From the NCBI RefSeq assembly GCF_009829325.1, contig NZ_VUOS01000013.1:1-64000 (forward strand): a DNA stretch of 64,000 bases, in the 5' to 3' direction. A program made the position numbers and the translations under genes. The DNA is from Nocardia sp. CY41 (GTDB lineage: Bacteria > Actinomycetota > Actinomycetes > Mycobacteriales > Mycobacteriaceae). Below are positions 60,935 through 64,000 of this stretch, in pieces. Position 1 is the first letter of the stretch. The number at the start of each line of letters is the position of its first letter. The notes under the pieces are model-generated. The model made no database searches and was not told the DNA's origin. It worked only from the letters and a program-made list of their open reading frames with translations.

Positions 60935-61882
60935 ATGGTTTCACCCTCCCGTAGCAGCACTTCCCGTACCCGGCGGGACGATGCGGGAAAATTGTTCGTG
61001 GGCGTCCTCATCGTGCTCGGTCTGGTTGCCAGCGTTTTCCTGATCTTCAGTAACAGCGTGGAGTTCGTACGGGTAGGTCTGGTCGCGGCGCTGTGGGCCG
61101 GGGCAATCGGCGCTCTGGCTGCGACGAAGTACCGCAAAGAGGCGACGATCGACAAGGCGAAGGTGCGTGATCTGCAGACCGTCTACGAGTTGCAGCTGGA
61201 GCGGGAGGTCACCGCGCGCCGCGAGTACGAGCTCGGCGTCGAGGCGCGGGTCCGCGAGGAAGTGGGAGCCGACGCGGCCGAACTCGCGGCCTTGCGCGCG
61301 GAGCTCACCGTGCTGCGCCAGAGCCTGCAGCGGTTGTTCGACGGCGATCTGCCGACGGATCGACCGGCGTTGCGCGCCGACGCCACCCGGATCCAGGAGC
61401 TGACCAGCTCGGGCGCCGAATCCGGGAACAATAGCTCCGCGAATGCCGGAATGTGCTCGATGTTCGCCGACCAGCAACCGCGTAGCAGTATGACGCCGAT
61501 TTTCGAGCCCGATCATCCCGAGCCGCCGGTCTTCGCCAGCCCCTTCGACGACCCGGTGACCGCGGAGACCGCGGTCGTCTCCCTCGACGACGACGCCGAC
61601 CAGGCCGACGCGGAGCAGGCGCACTCCGCCGAGCCGCGCGGCTGGGCCGACGCCTTCACCGAGGCCGTGGACGAGCCGCTGGACGATCCGCCGACCCAGC
61701 CTGCCGTGCGGCCGCAACCGAAGCCCGAACCGGCCCCACGGCCTGCCTCCGCCCCCGCCATGGGCACGCCCAGCGCGCGCAGGCGGCGCCGGGCCGACAG
61801 CGACGACGAGACGCCGTCGCGCCGGCTCTCGGTAGCGGAGATCATGGCCAACTTGCAGTCGGAGGAGCGCGAACGCCGCTGA
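60935..61882 (+). CDS. DUF6779-type membrane protein with disordered tail
   Basis: A 315-residue protein: two helices (about 20-38 and 46-64), a coiled coil (about 70-145, with ELQLEREVTARREYELG and LRAELTVLRQSLQRL), then an acidic, Pro-rich disordered tail ending in a basic cluster SARRRRRADSDDE and a conserved RRLSVAEIMANLQSEE. Rv3604c of M. tuberculosis has the same kind of layout and position. The function is unknown. ATG 60935 is chosen by the family start. Confidence 0.88.
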   Translation: MVSPSRSSTSRTRRDDAGKLFVGVLIVLGLVASVFLIFSNSVEFVRVGLVAALWAGAIGALAATKYRKEATIDKAKVRDLQTVYELQLEREVTARREYELGVEARVREEVGADAAELAALRAELTVLRQSLQRLFDGDLPTDRPALRADATRIQELTSSGAESGNNSSANAGMCSMFADQQPRSSMTPIFEPDHPEPPVFASPFDDPVTAETAVVSLDDDADQADAEQAHSAEPRGWADAFTEAVDEPLDDPPTQPAVRPQPKPEPAPRPASAPAMGTPSARRRRRADSDDETPSRRLSVAEIMANLQSEERERR

Positions 61883-62022
61883 TGAGGGCCGGGCACCGGC
61901 CCCGCACTGCGGCCTAGATCACGCGCGCACCCCGTGGCGGCGGTGAACCGCCTGCCGATATCCTCTTGGCGTACCGTCCGGTACCCGCATGGCGGGACTG
62001 GAACGACATCGAGAGGACAACG

Positions 62023-62967
62023 TTGACCTCGAGAAGCGTGAATTCCGACAACGCTGCTTCGGGCTACGACCCCGCGCCCGCACGCCTGACGGTGGGAATC
62101 GTCTCGGCGGGACGCGTGGGATCGGCATTGGGCGCCGCACTCGAGCGGGCCGGACATGTGGTGTTCGGCGTCTGCGCGATCTCCGACGCCTCGGTGCGCC
62201 GTGCCCGCACCCGGCTGCCCGATTCGGAGATCCTGCCGATCGAACAGGTGGCCGCACGCAGCGAGCTGCTGCTGCTCGCCGTGCCCGACGCCGAGCTCGC
62301 CGGTCTGGTTCGCGGCCTGGCCGGTGCCGGCGTGGTCCGGCCCGGCACCATCGTGGCGCATACCTCCGGCGCGAACGGCGTCGGCGTACTCGCGCCCCTG
62401 GCCGAGATGGGCGCCCTTCCGCTGGCCATCCACCCGGCGATGACCTTCACCGGACACGACGAGGACGTGACCCGGCTGGGCAACGCGTGTTTCGGCATCA
62501 CCGCGGCCGACGAGGTGGGTTACGCCATCGCACAGTCGCTGGTGATCGAGATGGGCGGTGAACCGGTCCGCGTGCCGGAGCAGAATCGGCCGCTCTATCA
62601 CGCCGCGCTCGCGCACGGCAGCAATCACCTGGTCACGGTGATCGTCGACGCGGTGGCCGCGTTGCGCGCCGCGCTGTCCGGGCCCGGCCTGCTCGGTCAG
62701 CAGCTGGTCGACGACCAACCGAACGGCTTGGCCGAGCGTCTGCTCGCCCCCCTGGCCTCGGCGGCGCTGGACAACGCGTTGCGTCGCGGCCAGTCGGCGC
62801 TGACCGGTCCGGTCGCCCGCGGCGACGCGGACGCGGTGGCCGCCCATCTGGACGCGTTGGCGTCGGTCGATGCCAGGTTGGCCGAGGCGTATCGCGCGTT
62901 GTCGCTGCGCACGGCCCAGCGGGCCGGAACCGCGCCCGCTGTCATCGAGCTGCTGGAAGGACGCTGA
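62023..62967 (+). CDS. DUF2520 Rossmann-fold protein
   Basis: A 314-residue protein with a dinucleotide-binding start ([19 protein letters not shown]) and a 6-phosphogluconate-dehydrogenase-like helical C-terminus ([18 protein letters not shown]). It resembles ketopantoate- or F420-NADP-reductase folds. Position right before panC, as in Rv3603c, suggests a link to pantothenate synthesis, perhaps as ketopantoate reductase, but this is unproven. A TTG at 62023 with GAGAGGAC upstream is the likely start. The stop shares a base with the panC ATG. Confidence 0.85.
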   Translation: MTSRSVNSDNAASGYDPAPARLTVGIVSAGRVGSALGAALERAGHVVFGVCAISDASVRRARTRLPDSEILPIEQVAARSELLLLAVPDAELAGLVRGLAGAGVVRPGTIVAHTSGANGVGVLAPLAEMGALPLAIHPAMTFTGHDEDVTRLGNACFGITAADEVGYAIAQSLVIEMGGEPVRVPEQNRPLYHAALAHGSNHLVTVIVDAVAALRAALSGPGLLGQQLVDDQPNGLAERLLAPLASAALDNALRRGQSALTGPVARGDADAVAAHLDALASVDARLAEAYRALSLRTAQRAGTAPAVIELLEGR

Positions 62968-63947
62968 TGTTGGACCCGAAATTGCGCGGCGCCTACCACC
63001 CCGGCGCGCTGACCGTGCACCACGATCCCGCGGTGGTGGGCGCGGTGTCCGCCGCCCTGCGCGGCGTCGGCCGCACCGTCGCCCTGGTGCCGACCATGGG
63101 CGCGCTGCACGAGGGGCACTTGGAGATCGTCCGGCTGGCCAAGCGGACCAACCAGGTCGTCATCGTGTCGATCTTCGTCAACCCCCTCCAGTTCGGCGCG
63201 AACGAGGACCTGGACAAGTACCCCCGCACGCTGGACGCCGACGTCGAGCTGTTGCGTGCGGAGGGCGTCGAGCTGGTGTTCGCGCCGAGCGTGGCCGACA
63301 TGTACCCGGACGGTCCGCGCACCACCGTGCACCCCGGTCCGCTGGGCGCGGAACTGGAGGGGGCCAGCCGCCCGACGCATTTCGCGGGCATGCTCACCGT
63401 GGTCGCCAAACTGTTGCAGATCGCGCGGCCCACCGAAGCGTTCTTCGGCGAGAAGGACTATCAGCAGCTCACGTTGATCCGGCAGATGGTTCGCGACCTG
63501 AACTTCGACGTCCGGATCACCCCGGTGGTGACCGTCCGTGAGCCCGACGGCCTCGCGCTGTCCTCGCGCAACCGCTATCTGGACCCGGTGCAGCGCGAAG
63601 CGGCGCTCGCCCTGTCGGCCGCGCTGTCGGCGGGCAAGCACGCGGGCGGTCTCGGCGGCGACGCGGTGCTCGCGGCCGCCCGCCGAGTGCTCGATGCCGC
63701 GACCGGCGTGGACCTCGACTACTTGGAGCTGCGCTCGGCCACCTTGGGCCCCGCCCCGGCTACGGGCAACGCCAGACTGTTGATCGCGGCCCGGGTCGGC
63801 GCGACCCGGCTGATCGACAACATCGCCGTCACGCTCGGCGCTCCGATCGACGGCCATCCCAACGTCTCCGGTTCGCGGTCCGCCGTGGACTTGTCCCAGC
63901 CTGTCCCGGCGGTGTCGGATCCCGCCTCGTTTCCTTCCGCGAACTAG
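62967..63947 (+). CDS. panC: Pantothenate synthetase (pantoate-beta-alanine ligase)
   Basis: A 326-residue ligase: [17 protein letters not shown] (HxGH ATP site), [18 protein letters not shown] (in parts), FGEKDYQQL and [12 protein letters not shown] (KMSKS-like). It condenses pantoate and beta-alanine using ATP. It overlaps the DUF2520 stop by one base and is followed after 13 bases by panD, which makes its beta-alanine. Confidence 0.97.
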   Translation: MLDPKLRGAYHPGALTVHHDPAVVGAVSAALRGVGRTVALVPTMGALHEGHLEIVRLAKRTNQVVIVSIFVNPLQFGANEDLDKYPRTLDADVELLRAEGVELVFAPSVADMYPDGPRTTVHPGPLGAELEGASRPTHFAGMLTVVAKLLQIARPTEAFFGEKDYQQLTLIRQMVRDLNFDVRITPVVTVREPDGLALSSRNRYLDPVQREAALALSAALSAGKHAGGLGGDAVLAAARRVLDAATGVDLDYLELRSATLGPAPATGNARLLIAARVGATRLIDNIAVTLGAPIDGHPNVSGSRSAVDLSQPVPAVSDPASFPSAN

Positions 63948-63960
63948 AAAGGTCGACGCA

Positions 63961-64000
63961 ATGCTGCGCACCATGATGAAGTCGAAGATCCACCGTGCCA
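63961..64000 (+). CDS. panD: Aspartate 1-decarboxylase, N-terminal fragment (cut by window edge)
   Basis: Only the first 13 codons are visible: MLRTMMKSKIHRA, the standard start of PanD, with AAAGG upstream. The pro-enzyme self-cleaves at a Gly-Ser site that lies beyond the edge. It supplies beta-alanine to panC, directly upstream. Confidence 0.9.
   Translation, partial: MLRTMMKSKIHRA

Overview
The window is high-GC actinobacterial DNA, most likely from a Nocardia species. The strongest evidence is gene order. From 34.7 kb to the right edge the genes run ppa, a DacB-type carboxypeptidase, a DUF2342 metallopeptidase, tilS, hpt, then (after a variable block) ftsH, folE, folP, folB, folK, DUF3180, DUF6779, DUF2520, panC, panD. 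As far as I can recall this is the Rv3628-Rv3601c order of Mycobacterium tuberculosis. A SAM-IV riboswitch, many GTG/TTG starts and 4-base start/stop overlaps fit the same group.

Region 1 (1-6.65 kb) is accessory DNA. It holds the end of an IS481-type element, three small or broken genes of unknown function, a restriction-modification cassette (C5 cytosine methyltransferase, GIY-YIG nuclease, Vsr mismatch nuclease), a small SMP-like protein, and at its right edge the 3' part of a tRNA-Thr gene without its 5' part. This looks like the attachment-site scar of an integrated island.

Region 2 (6.9-24.2 kb) carries regulator/target pairs: an NDH-2-like flavoprotein with an ECF41 sigma factor, a DUF1772 membrane protein with a divergent TetR, a GlcG/HbpS-like protein with a divergent MarR, an FHA-ABC exporter of the Rv1747 type, an RsbQ-RsbP stress-signalling pair, an MFS transporter with a small membrane protein, and several secreted or hydrolytic proteins.

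Region 3 (24.2-34.7 kb) has a Pls/PosA-type NRPS (poly-amino-acid synthetase architecture) coupled to an M1 metallopeptidase, a SAM-IV riboswitch ahead of a class V aminotransferase, a flavin reductase, a YbaK deacylase, a short OHCU-decarboxylase-like protein, a crotonase and a small secreted protein.

Region 4 (34.7-64 kb) is the conserved chromosomal backbone. It is interrupted between hpt and ftsH by about 15 kb of variable genes. The most unusual content of the window lies there: a coupled operon of a membrane Ser/Thr kinase, a paralogue that looks like a pseudokinase with a Thr/Asp-rich insert, and a cyclase-fold protein lacking a motif Asp, all divergent from an amidase-fold protein that has lost its catalytic residues. 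In the fol operon a 21-codon micro-ORF links folB to folK through two ATGA overlaps.
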